From positions 1 through 27,066 of IMG/VR virus record IMGVR_UViG_3300022562_001373: a stretch of DNA of 27,066 nt; one strand, written 5' to 3'. This stretch comes from a virus. Made by a program: the position numbers and the translations under genes. Every line of letters starts with the position of its first letter. Position 1 is the stretch's first letter. The notes beneath the pieces are model-generated. The model ran no database searches. It saw only the letters and a list, made by a program, of their open reading frames with translations, and was not told the DNA's origin. Below are positions 13,445 to 20,604 of this stretch, one piece after another.

Positions 13445-14473
13445 TCACACGAAGGGCACTAATGTTTTGAGTTCAGGGAAGGCCGATATGAGATGTTTGA
13501 TGTCTGCCATCTTGCCCTGTGATGAAAGATATACTAACACCTTCTTAGGAGAAAATTGTGTGTATGTTTTACATAAGCGAATCAATCGTTGTACATTCGC
13601 TTTCTTATTACCATACCCGCGAGCATACAACTTATCCGCATAAACAGAAAACAAATCATCAGCAATAGATGAATCTAATTCTAGAAGACTTTTTACATTA
13701 CGAAAATGATACTCTTCAATTTCTTTGTATTCACACGCTTTAATCATTTCTAGTAAGCGATCTTTATGCTCTGGTTTATATTCTGATTTTAGAAAAGCCA
13801 TGACCGTTGCATCGGCAATCATAGCAAAGAAAGATCGTCTATTGGGTCGATTAAGCGACCTTTTCAGCAAAAGGTTCTTAGCGGTTTTACAAATTGGGGA
13901 TCTGTCAATCGGAACACCTTGAGACTCAAGCTGACGAAGCACCTCAAAGTTCTTGGCAGAATTGCTTACTTTCTTTCCTAAAAGGGAAAGATACTCATCC
14001 ATATTTTGAAACAGGTGAGGTATGAAATTATCAATTATACCAGATATTCGACTAACTTGCATATTATGTACCAATCCCATGAATAAATCACGGATTGGCA
14101 TAACATTATCTTTTCTAGATACCCTAACCTTAGTCCAAGCAATGAATTGAATATATTCATTATCGACATTTGGATTAGCATAGGGGCGAGTTTCAATTAA
14201 TCTTCTAAAACGAGATACAAGATAATTGTTTAAGTATGCCTCTATCTTTGAAGATTGTAAAGAAAGAAGTAAGTCTAAACGATTAACCCAAAAGGTTTCA
14301 TTCCAAAAGATTTCAGAACTACGAGTAAAGCGATCCCATAAATAAGCAAAGTGCGTATCAGAGTTATCATACAGCGATCGAAACGCAACTATATCCAGAT
14401 CAATCCTGTCTGTAAAAAACAGTTGGTCAGTTAATAATCTGAATTTGGGATCCACTTTATCTAATTGTTGCAT
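13445..14473 (-). CDS. Large alpha-helical protein with FPEL-LVPF tail (342 aa)
   Basis: Not recognised. Helical throughout, rich in Leu, Arg, Phe and Tyr, with no obvious catalytic motif or membrane segment. The C-terminal IKHLISAFPELKTLVPFV parallels NHPEVKHLVPFM of the 310-aa protein at 9896-10828, and both proteins show repeated short helices ending in similar positions, suggesting an alpha-solenoid (HEAT- or ankyrin-like) family shared within this genome. It lies between the adenylosuccinate synthetase gene and the small acidic gene in a tight operon. Confidence 0.78.
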   Translation of the reverse strand: MQQLDKVDPKFRLLTDQLFFTDRIDLDIVAFRSLYDNSDTHFAYLWDRFTRSSEIFWNETFWVNRLDLLLSLQSSKIEAYLNNYLVSRFRRLIETRPYANPNVDNEYIQFIAWTKVRVSRKDNVMPIRDLFMGLVHNMQVSRISGIIDNFIPHLFQNMDEYLSLLGKKVSNSAKNFEVLRQLESQGVPIDRSPICKTAKNLLLKRSLNRPNRRSFFAMIADATVMAFLKSEYKPEHKDRLLEMIKACEYKEIEEYHFRNVKSLLELDSSIADDLFSVYADKLYARGYGNKKANVQRLIRLCKTYTQFSPKKVLVYLSSQGKMADIKHLISAFPELKTLVPFV

Positions 14474-14485
14474 GGATAATCTATA

Positions 14486-15670
14486 TCAATGCCATTTAAT
14501 GATATCTTTGCTACCAGTCCCCTTAGAGATGTACTCTACCCGGCACCCTGTAGACTTCTCTACTTGACGAATGAAATCGTATAATTCGGAGGCATAATCC
14601 ACGACCTCAAACATATCATCTGGCTCATCGCCAAGTTTATGTTTATACTTTTCTACAGTAGACCAGCCCTTTAGGTTCAAATACTGTGGGTGAGTATCAA
14701 AGAAATGAGACGGGCTCTTTGGTTCCTTTTCGTAAAGGAAAGCTACAGGAACTTTTTCCATTCCGGCCAAAATATCAAATTTGGTTAGAATAAGATTTGT
14801 AATTCCGGAAACTTGGCAGGCATAATTAAGTGCTGGTAAGTCTAACCATCCCACACGCCTTGGACGACCTGTGGTAGCACCATATTCATTGCCGCGTTTA
14901 CGAAGTGCCTCAGCCTCTTCTCCAAATATCTCGGTGGGGAATGGACCTTCTCCCACTTTAGTGGTATAGCACTTAGCTACTCCATATATTTTGGTTGGTG
15001 GAGCAAAGTGAAATCCACTAGAGTAGATGCCGCCAATGGTGCAGTTACTACAACTGACATATGGATAGATACCGTGATTGATGTCCAATAAAACGCCTTG
15101 AGCACCTTCATAAAGAAGATTGCCTCTACTCATTTCACTACGAACATCAAGAAGATTTACGAAATTGACACCTTTACCCACAAGCTGATACATAAAATCG
15201 GCATAGTAAGGATCAGAGGCTCGTTTGAATAAATCTCCGATACGAATGCCTTTACGGCTAATCTTGGCTCGATAGGCAGGACCAATACCACGATTGGTCG
15301 AGCCTATATGACCATTCTCGGCCTTATCCTCTTCTTTATGAGTGCTAGTAACGATGAATGCGTTTTTGTCAACATAGATTCGTTTACCAACACCTGGAAA
15401 GGCTTCATCAGCAGCGTAAACTTCATCACGAAGTTTTTCAAGGTCAATGACCATTCCTGCCCCTAGGTAAGACTTGATTTGGGGAATTCGAAAGTCTACT
15501 GATGGTAGCAAATTATGCACAAACTTTTTACCATCACGGTAAATGGTATGCCCAGCGTTTGCACCACCATTGAATCGAATTACCCAATCATAATCTTTGG
15601 AGAGATGATGGGTAATATGTCCCTTGCCCTCATCTCCCCACATAGCACCTAGTATGGCAATGTTGCTCAT
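14486..15670 (-). CDS. purA: Adenylosuccinate synthetase (PurA)
   Basis: GTP-dependent enzyme joining IMP and aspartate on the route to AMP. 394 aa against 432 in E. coli. The P-loop WGDEGKGHI holds catalytic Asp13, and NAGHT holds His41, both at the E. coli numbering. Also visible are STNRGIGPAY, EGAQGVLLDI-HG-YPYV, YTTKVGEGPFPTE and ATTGRPRRVGW (the aspartate/GTP-binding region). Phage PurZ enzymes, which make aminoadenine precursors, are reported to replace the equivalent of Asp13; it is kept here, which argues for an ordinary PurA. It overlaps the rIIB-like gene by 4 nt. Having only this purine gene suggests that it relieves a specific step during infection. Confidence 0.93.
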   Translation of the reverse strand: MSNIAILGAMWGDEGKGHITHHLSKDYDWVIRFNGGANAGHTIYRDGKKFVHNLLPSVDFRIPQIKSYLGAGMVIDLEKLRDEVYAADEAFPGVGKRIYVDKNAFIVTSTHKEEDKAENGHIGSTNRGIGPAYRAKISRKGIRIGDLFKRASDPYYADFMYQLVGKGVNFVNLLDVRSEMSRGNLLYEGAQGVLLDINHGIYPYVSCSNCTIGGIYSSGFHFAPPTKIYGVAKCYTTKVGEGPFPTEIFGEEAEALRKRGNEYGATTGRPRRVGWLDLPALNYACQVSGITNLILTKFDILAGMEKVPVAFLYEKEPKSPSHFFDTHPQYLNLKGWSTVEKYKHKLGDEPDDMFEVVDYASELYDFIRQVEKSTGCRVEYISKGTGSKDIIKWH

Positions 15671-16617
15671 TCTTCCTCGTCTAACTCATCTTCGTAGGGA
15701 TAACGATCTTCTTCCTCATCGTCATCATCGTCGTCCTCGTGCTCTTCATCGTAATCGCATTCGGTACAGAGGCGACCACCATCATATACCTCGTCACCAC
15801 AATAATCGCACGTATCATTATCATCCTCTGATAACTCGTCGAAATCATAGTCCGGTTGGTAGGAAGGATCAGTGACTCGCAAAGACTCACCCGGATCAAA
15901 CGGAGTGGTCACAACACCCAAGACCTTGTACTTGCAAACGCGCATCTTAGACTGATTGTAATCAACCGGAATAGACACAACATCAGCCGGATTAACTTCA
16001 ACTTCTAACATGACGTCCGAGCCAGAGTCATGGCTGGCAAACTGCGTATGAGCATACGTCCAGTTAGCAACGTGAAGGCCATGGCTGCACGTACGGTTAG
16101 AATCCTCATCAACTTGATTGCGAGGAATCTCCAACGTATTACCGACAGAGTTATCCATCGTGTTAGAGTGGATATCCCTGAAGGTGCTTCGAACTCGCTT
16201 GTAAGCGATGAAGTTACCACTTTCAGTGATGGGGTGATCGTTCTTTTCCAAGAACTGATACAGTTCGTTGACCGCTCGGTAAGAGGGGTTCTTCTGCAAG
16301 TTTTCGGCAAACTTGAGCAGCGGCTGGAATGGCAGGCCCTCATTCGAGAAACGAATGATCTTGTTGCTAAGCACTTCGGGCGCTGCAACTCCATTGATCA
16401 TAACCCGTCCATCCCTAACCTGGAAGTTGCCCTTCGAGAAAATCTCGATTCGTTTGGCGGCATCCACCAGAGCAGGAATCTCTTGCAGTCGGTTTTCCTT
16501 GACTGCCTTGATCAAACGATCAGCCAGTGCATCTGTGCGAGGCACAATGTGAGTTTGACCGTCATAATTTACCGAAACGTTATTTTCGGAAATCGCCCAA
16601 TTAATTCGTTTAGACAT
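15667..16617 (-). CDS. rIIB: rIIB-like protein with zinc ribbon and acidic tail
   Basis: 316 aa, like T4 rIIB (312 aa). The central and C-terminal parts have the segments usual in phage rIIB-like proteins: GNFIAYKRVRSTFRDIHS, GNTLEIPRNQVDED, CSHGLHVANWTYA, and VNPADVVSIPVDYNQSKMRVCKY. Beyond residue 260 there is an added CDYCGDEVYDGGRLCTEC ribbon (Cys270, 273, 284, 287) and a tail of nearly pure Asp/Glu. In T4, rIIA and rIIB are membrane-associated and needed to overcome RexAB exclusion; the molecular mechanism is unsettled. It lies 14 nt downstream of the rIIA-like gene, with GGAG before the ATG. Confidence 0.88.
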   Translation of the reverse strand: MSKRINWAISENNVSVNYDGQTHIVPRTDALADRLIKAVKENRLQEIPALVDAAKRIEIFSKGNFQVRDGRVMINGVAAPEVLSNKIIRFSNEGLPFQPLLKFAENLQKNPSYRAVNELYQFLEKNDHPITESGNFIAYKRVRSTFRDIHSNTMDNSVGNTLEIPRNQVDEDSNRTCSHGLHVANWTYAHTQFASHDSGSDVMLEVEVNPADVVSIPVDYNQSKMRVCKYKVLGVVTTPFDPGESLRVTDPSYQPDYDFDELSEDDNDTCDYCGDEVYDGGRLCTECDYDEEHEDDDDDDEEEDRYPYEDELDEEE

Positions 16618-16631
16618 TTGTTCTTCTCCTA

Positions 16632-18713
16632 TTAAACCTTATCGACCATGTTTACATAACTGGCTACGTGATCCAAAATCTTATGCATGTCCCATGTGTT
16701 AATTGCATTTAGTAATGGATATGTTTTCTCATACGCCTTATTAATCTCTTTGATGTCCCAATTAGGATTGTCTTTGACAAACTGCCGTAGGGTGGCTTCT
16801 TTAATTTCACCCTTCACCGATTCGTAGATATCCAAAAGGCTACGGTCATTTCCGCTCAGCTTATTAACAACTTTATGAAGTTCAAGCCTGGTGAGGAACG
16901 GACTTTGCTTATTTGTAATCATTGGCTCCAGTTTGTCAAGGTGCTTGAGCCACCGACTGTCTACATCATAAGTATGATTTTGCGCGAACTTAATCTCGAC
17001 ATAATTAATTGATTTGTTATTGAGAACCTTCTTCTCGATGAAATCATCTAACTTAGTGAAATCATTGAACTCTTCCTCTAGCCGCTTAGGGTCGGTATCC
17101 TTATCCACCCCATAGAAAGAAACCGAAGGATTCTTTTCAATAAGGGCTTTTAAAGCCGTCAGGTTTAGCAATTGTTTATTTGCCAAAACCGGATTACGAT
17201 TAGAGTATTGATCACGATTCAAAAGGCACAGAACCTTATCGTTCTGGTCTTCATCCATTGCATCATAGCTTACTTGACGGAAAGCGCTAGCTGCCAGGTC
17301 AAACTTGAAAATCAGAAGCCTGGATGCTGCCGGAGTATATGCTCGGGAAGATGCCTTAGTGATAGCGGATAGCCTCTTAGGCGCCATCTCATCCAGATGA
17401 ATCGTAGTGTTCAAATCAGCTTCGCTCTGCTTGTCATTTGGACAAATGACAATCATGGTCTTCAGATTAGGATCATCATCGAATGCCTTCTTGACATGAC
17501 GAGGAGTCGGCTCCTTGATAGGAAGATCGTTGATGTAAAGTTGCACACCCTCTTCAAAGTAAAGGGTACGGCCCAGAGAACGAGTCAGTTTGTTGGGATC
17601 AGTTCCATACTTACGAGAATACTTTCCTCGTGTAAAGGAATAGAGCGTACATTTGATATCGACATGTCCATTGGTCAGCTCATGCGTCTTCCAGAAAAGC
17701 TTACCCAAGAAGTGCAAGTTACTGAACACAGAGTTCAGTTCCTTTCGATAGTACACATTAGCATCCCACAAGTTCTGGAACTTATCGATCTTATCAGAAA
17801 TCGTCTTCCTAATCTCCTTAGTGATTTGATCGAGGCGGGCTCGAATCTTATCTTGCGTAGGCTTATCCAAGAAGATGTTTTCTCGGGTAGCGGACAAGCT
17901 AAGCTCACCAACTCCAAAATACATAATGAAGTTTCCGCGAGCAGCATCAATCAACTTAGGATCGGCATACTTACGCAACGTATCAAGCTCCAAAGGATAC
18001 TCAATGCCATCAATCACCAACTTGGCATGACGATTGTAGTCATTTGTGGCCGCAATTGCCCAACCGGGACCTTCTGCGATTTTGTTGAGCTTCTCCCAGG
18101 AGATTTGGCCGCCAGTAATTACCGGCTTGACATCCCAGTGACGACAAGCCTGTTCAGTATATTGGCGGAACAAATTGAAGTCAAGAGGCTTCACCGGAAT
18201 GGAAATTTCCGTGTAGTTTTCTTCGCTACTCGGGCGCTGGTCTAAAAGCACCAGCTTACCAACCTTGGTGTCATCAATCAAGCAAGTATAGCTGTAGCGA
18301 GTTCCATCATGAACAGTGGTAACCTCGAAGGTATCACTGTAAGAAAACGGCGTCTTAGCGCCCAAACCGAAGCCGCCAGTTTGGACGTTGTCCTCTCGCT
18401 TGGTCGAAGCCGTATACTTGATAAAGATGTTTACCATACGGTCTGGACTGATGCCAGGTCCGAAATCCTTAATCTTGTACTGTGGCTCCAATCCAAACGG
18501 CAAATGGATGTGGACCGGCCTATCTGGCGTACCAACTTCACGATGGGCATCGCGAGCATTACTTGTAATCTCACGACAAATTGCTAGGATCGGATTCGAA
18601 TACATCTTGCTGCGCAAGATATCGAACAACATACCCTGGTCTTGAATGGAAAAGAAATGCTCCTGCATCTCTCCAGAAGACTCGAAATACGGTTTGACAT
18701 CAGACAGTTTCAT
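16632..18713 (-). CDS. rIIA: rIIA-like protein with GHKL ATPase domain
   Basis: 693 aa, close to T4 rIIA (725 aa) and paired with rIIB as in T4. The N-terminus carries a Bergerat-fold ATP site: N-box REITSNARDAH (47-57), G1 IKDFGPGIS (81-89), and G2 TGGFGLGAK (112-120). The motif set is that of GHKL ATPases (MutL, GyrB, Hsp90, histidine kinases). The remaining 500 residues are mixed and then helical, with no membrane helix evident. A sigma-70-like promoter lies 55 nt upstream and GAGAGG precedes the ATG. As first gene of a long unit it is likely expressed with rIIB, purA and the genes after them. A role against host exclusion or defence is inferred from T4. Confidence 0.9.
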   Translation of the reverse strand: MKLSDVKPYFESSGEMQEHFFSIQDQGMLFDILRSKMYSNPILAICREITSNARDAHREVGTPDRPVHIHLPFGLEPQYKIKDFGPGISPDRMVNIFIKYTASTKREDNVQTGGFGLGAKTPFSYSDTFEVTTVHDGTRYSYTCLIDDTKVGKLVLLDQRPSSEENYTEISIPVKPLDFNLFRQYTEQACRHWDVKPVITGGQISWEKLNKIAEGPGWAIAATNDYNRHAKLVIDGIEYPLELDTLRKYADPKLIDAARGNFIMYFGVGELSLSATRENIFLDKPTQDKIRARLDQITKEIRKTISDKIDKFQNLWDANVYYRKELNSVFSNLHFLGKLFWKTHELTNGHVDIKCTLYSFTRGKYSRKYGTDPNKLTRSLGRTLYFEEGVQLYINDLPIKEPTPRHVKKAFDDDPNLKTMIVICPNDKQSEADLNTTIHLDEMAPKRLSAITKASSRAYTPAASRLLIFKFDLAASAFRQVSYDAMDEDQNDKVLCLLNRDQYSNRNPVLANKQLLNLTALKALIEKNPSVSFYGVDKDTDPKRLEEEFNDFTKLDDFIEKKVLNNKSINYVEIKFAQNHTYDVDSRWLKHLDKLEPMITNKQSPFLTRLELHKVVNKLSGNDRSLLDIYESVKGEIKEATLRQFVKDNPNWDIKEINKAYEKTYPLLNAINTWDMHKILDHVASYVNMVDKV

Positions 18714-18768
18714 TATTTATTACCTCTCTGGTTTGAAACGCACACCCTCTCCGGGCGCCACACACGAT

Positions 18769-18796
18769 AACATATTCCTAGAAATAGGGGCGTCAA
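18769..18796 (-). promoter_or_regulatory. Promoter of the rIIA unit with palindromic spacer
   Basis: On the minus strand: TTGACG, 16-nt spacer CCCCTATTTCTAGGAA, then TATGTT. The spacer contains the dyad CCTA-tttc-TAGG. The stop codon of the upstream gene (18793-18795) is inside the -35 hexamer, and GGGGC (18801-18805) and GCCCC (18787-18791) could form a 5-bp stem around it. The leader to the rIIA ATG is about 50 nt and G-rich. Confidence 0.8.
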
Positions 18797-19191
18797 GGGT
18801 GCCCCGAAATTTTCATCTTGTCTAAAAGGCCCGATTTACTAATACGAGCTGCCAATAACTTAGCTCTTTTACTTGGTTCCTTAGTAAGAAATCCGGTACC
18901 ACGAGCCTTGCTATAATCCAGTGGACTTTTGAACTGATTATATGTCAAATCCAAAATGAAACCCGATTTATGTTTCAAAAACCAATGTGAAGCTCCAAGA
19001 TGGGTCATGTGCATTGCTTTCCATCCACATTCTTTGCCGCCTAATAAATAGTAAGCCACTTCACTTGCGACATAGCAATGTCCAAATGTATTTGGTAGAT
19101 TTGCGTTCTTCTTTAGACGCTTATATTTGGGACTTAATAAATCATCAGTCAAATTGTCAATGATTAGTCCGCGAAAATCTGACCAGTCCAT
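18793..19191 (-). CDS. Papain-like Cys-His hypothetical protein (132 aa)
   Basis: Function unknown. Conserved-looking blocks are GHCYVASEVAYYLLGG, GASHWFLKHKSGFILDLTYNQF, and ARGTGFLTKEPSKRAKLL. The Cys in a helix start (GHCYVAS), the His in SHWFL and the Asp in LDLT are spaced like the triad of papain/NlpC-P60/transglutaminase-like enzymes. The pattern resembles bacterial YunG-like proteins (GQC...HYWN...DLTxxQF). Proteolysis, amide cleavage or transfer are all possible. The ATG at 19191 forms TGATG with the upstream stop; a GTG one codon earlier is an alternative. Last gene before the rIIA promoter. Confidence 0.72.
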   Translation of the reverse strand: MDWSDFRGLIIDNLTDDLLSPKYKRLKKNANLPNTFGHCYVASEVAYYLLGGKECGWKAMHMTHLGASHWFLKHKSGFILDLTYNQFKSPLDYSKARGTGFLTKEPSKRAKLLAARISKSGLLDKMKISGHP

Positions 19192-19685
19192 CACAGCTCA
19201 TCCACAATATGGCGCATAATCATCCAAGCAATGGGAACTAAAAAGCAGATATGAATAATCTGATCAATGGCAATCATTAGAATTTTGCCCATAGGAGTTT
19301 GGATAAAATCCACAAATCCAGCTTTGGGATCAGGCGGAGATACCGTTACATATCCATCAATACCAACCTCTTTACGCGGCTCCGTCATCTCAGGAGGTCG
19401 GCGAACATACTTCGCCCAAAGATAAACCGGAATGTAAGTATCTTCGACAAAGTGAGACCAGAATAAAAGATTAAGCGCAAAAAGCCATTCCAGCGGACTG
19501 AAATGGCAGAAAAGAAATAGTGGTACGAAACCAAATGTATAGATTAAACAATGTTTGGCACGAATCCTTTGATCCTTGTGCTTAACCATTGCCTCAGCAT
19601 GAGATTGAAAAATCCAATCTACAAAGAAATGAATGAAGACTAGGATAGCAAGAAATCCGCCCGTTAATCCGATTTCAAGTAACAT
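19191..19685 (-). CDS. DUF3307-like multi-pass membrane protein (164 aa)
   Basis: Four likely transmembrane helices: FLAILVFIHFFVDWIFQ, HCLIYTFGFVPLFLFCHF, LEWLFALNLLFWSHFVED, and ILMIAIDQIIHICFLVPIAWMI. The pattern of a His/Asp-bearing first helix (HFFVDWIFQ), a Lys/Arg stretch, then H-F-VED and DQIIH matches the DUF3307 family of phage and bacterial membrane proteins, whose function is unknown. The polar residues inside the helices may bind a metal or ion. GGAG lies 8 nt before the ATG. It overlaps the upstream gene by 11 nt. Confidence 0.75.
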   Translation of the reverse strand: MLLEIGLTGGFLAILVFIHFFVDWIFQSHAEAMVKHKDQRIRAKHCLIYTFGFVPLFLFCHFSPLEWLFALNLLFWSHFVEDTYIPVYLWAKYVRRPPEMTEPRKEVGIDGYVTVSPPDPKAGFVDFIQTPMGKILMIAIDQIIHICFLVPIAWMIMRHIVDEL

Positions 19686-19980
19686 CTGGCTTTCTCCAAT
19701 ATTTGGTTTTGTTTAGTTTGTTCTGATAAACTTCAATGACGCCATTGCACATACTTTGTAAATCTTCAAATGCATAATCAGATTCAATCTTGAATGAGAA
19801 GATTATTTTTGATTTAAGAAGAGTTGTTTTAACTACCCTAAATGTAGTTCCGGGATATTCTGCTGCCATAGCAATAGCAGCTTTGATGGCATTGGCCCTT
19901 TTATTGAACACGTCAAAATATTCTCCCTTCACGCCCTCAATTCGATAGCGTGGGGTAGAAGCAGTAGATGCTTTCTTCAT
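19675..19980 (-). CDS. Hypothetical protein (101 aa)
   Basis: Not recognised. Begins MKKASTASTPRYRIEGVKGEYFDV; a helix (NKRANAIKAAIAMAAEYP) is followed by strands (TTFRVVKTT, KIIFSFKIES) and a C-terminal helix, a small alpha/beta layout. Basic overall. GGTGA is just upstream of the ATG. Confidence 0.7.
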   Translation of the reverse strand: MKKASTASTPRYRIEGVKGEYFDVFNKRANAIKAAIAMAAEYPGTTFRVVKTTLLKSKIIFSFKIESDYAFEDLQSMCNGVIEVYQNKLNKTKYWRKPDVT

Positions 19981-19990
19981 GAATCACCGA

Positions 19991-20068
19991 TTAATCTTCT
20001 TTACTCAAATTACAAAAGAGACCAATAGTAAGAATTATATCTAAAATTATATAGCCGGTCATAGTCAT
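19991..20068 (-). CDS. Very small membrane peptide (25 aa)
   Basis: Reads MTMTGYIILDIILTIGLFCN then LSKED: one hydrophobic helix with a charged tail. Its ATG overlaps the stop of the 20065-20535 gene as ATGA, the junction used throughout this window, and it fills the 84-nt gap before the next gene. Small single-pass peptides are common in phage operons. Function unknown; chance cannot be excluded at this length. Confidence 0.5.
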   Translation of the reverse strand: MTMTGYIILDIILTIGLFCNLSKED

Positions 20069-20535
20069 TTGATTTTCGAAATCAGATTCGCCAGTTTATT
20101 GGTTTCCCTTCGTATGAAACGAAAGTCTTTATAGGTCTGATTCGATATCATTTTAGCCATATTAGGATCACTATCCTCTAGCTTAAGAAGCGGCATGAAA
20201 TCTCCACCATGCGAAGTCTCTAATCCAATCCACCAATAATTCTTGGCAAATTCTTTATACTTAGCTGGTAAACGACCTGCCCCGCTTACGCCACCATAGA
20301 CGGCTAAGAAAATGTCCATTCCTTGCGGAAGGTGCAATAACTCGTCAACTTTTTTGTTGTAGAAAGGGTGTTGGTCATCAATACCAACAAATCCTTTCCA
20401 TATGCCCATCGACATATCTCTAATAGCTAGGCACGGCAGCTTATGTTCCCAAGAGCATAAATCTGGTTCTGCCATCCATTTGCCGGGAGGGAAATTTTGT
20501 TTATTGTAAAACTCGATGAAGACTATGTTATTCAC
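20065..20535 (-). CDS. Conserved phage hypothetical (WxxEPD...WWIGLETSHGGD family)
   Basis: Function unknown. It matches a widespread phage and bacterial hypothetical pattern: KWMAEPDLCSWEHKLPCLAIR, then GFVGIDDQHPFYNK, GGVSGAGR, WWIGLETSHGGDFMPLL, and a final YKDFRFIRRETNKLANLI. The conserved His/Asp pairs (DDQHPF, SHGGD) could form an active or metal site. The start is uncertain. An upstream TTG (20565) coincides with the predicted transcription start; the GTG at 20535 keeps a short N-terminus but lies within a hairpin; the first ATG (20475) would cut the conserved GKW. The GTG is used here. Confidence 0.7.
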   Translation of the reverse strand: MNNIVFIEFYNKQNFPPGKWMAEPDLCSWEHKLPCLAIRDMSMGIWKGFVGIDDQHPFYNKKVDELLHLPQGMDIFLAVYGGVSGAGRLPAKYKEFAKNYWWIGLETSHGGDFMPLLKLEDSDPNMAKMISNQTYKDFRFIRRETNKLANLISKIK

Positions 20536-20550
20536 AAAAGTGAATATAAC
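20527..20550 (-). other. 5'-leader hairpin covering a candidate GTG start
   Basis: On the minus strand GTTATATTCAC-TTTT-GTGAATAAC pairs over 9 bp with a 2-nt AT bulge. It begins about 13 nt after the predicted transcription start of the promoter at 20571-20599, and the candidate GTG start codon lies in its 3' arm. A role in mRNA stability or translation control is possible. Confidence 0.4.
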
Positions 20551-20570
20551 ACACCTCTCCCGCAACCGAC

Positions 20571-20599
20571 AATATAAGCCTCGCCGAAACGCCTGTCAA
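20571..20599 (-). promoter_or_regulatory. Sigma-70-like promoter
   Basis: On the minus strand: TTGACA, a 17-nt spacer, then TATATT, a near-consensus promoter placed 5 nt beyond the stop of the upstream gene. The spacer is GC-rich and lacks the CCTATTT motif of three other promoters in the window. It would drive the genes from 20535 down to 18793. Confidence 0.75.
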
Positions 20600-20604
20600 G
20601 ACGC

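Noticed and set aside
14486-15670. PurZ (aminoadenylosuccinate synthetase) and a Z-genome phage
   Set aside because: Asp13 of the P-loop is retained as in PurA; no other Z-genome gene is in the window.
16030-16635. Plus-strand open frame (201 codons) opposite rIIB
   Set aside because: Antisense shadow of the well-supported rIIB-like gene, with no family resemblance.
17397-18245. Long plus-strand open frame (282 codons) opposite rIIA
   Set aside because: It is wholly antisense to rIIA, whose GHKL motifs are intact; composition looks like reversed coding sequence and no plus-strand promoter or ribosome site is seen.
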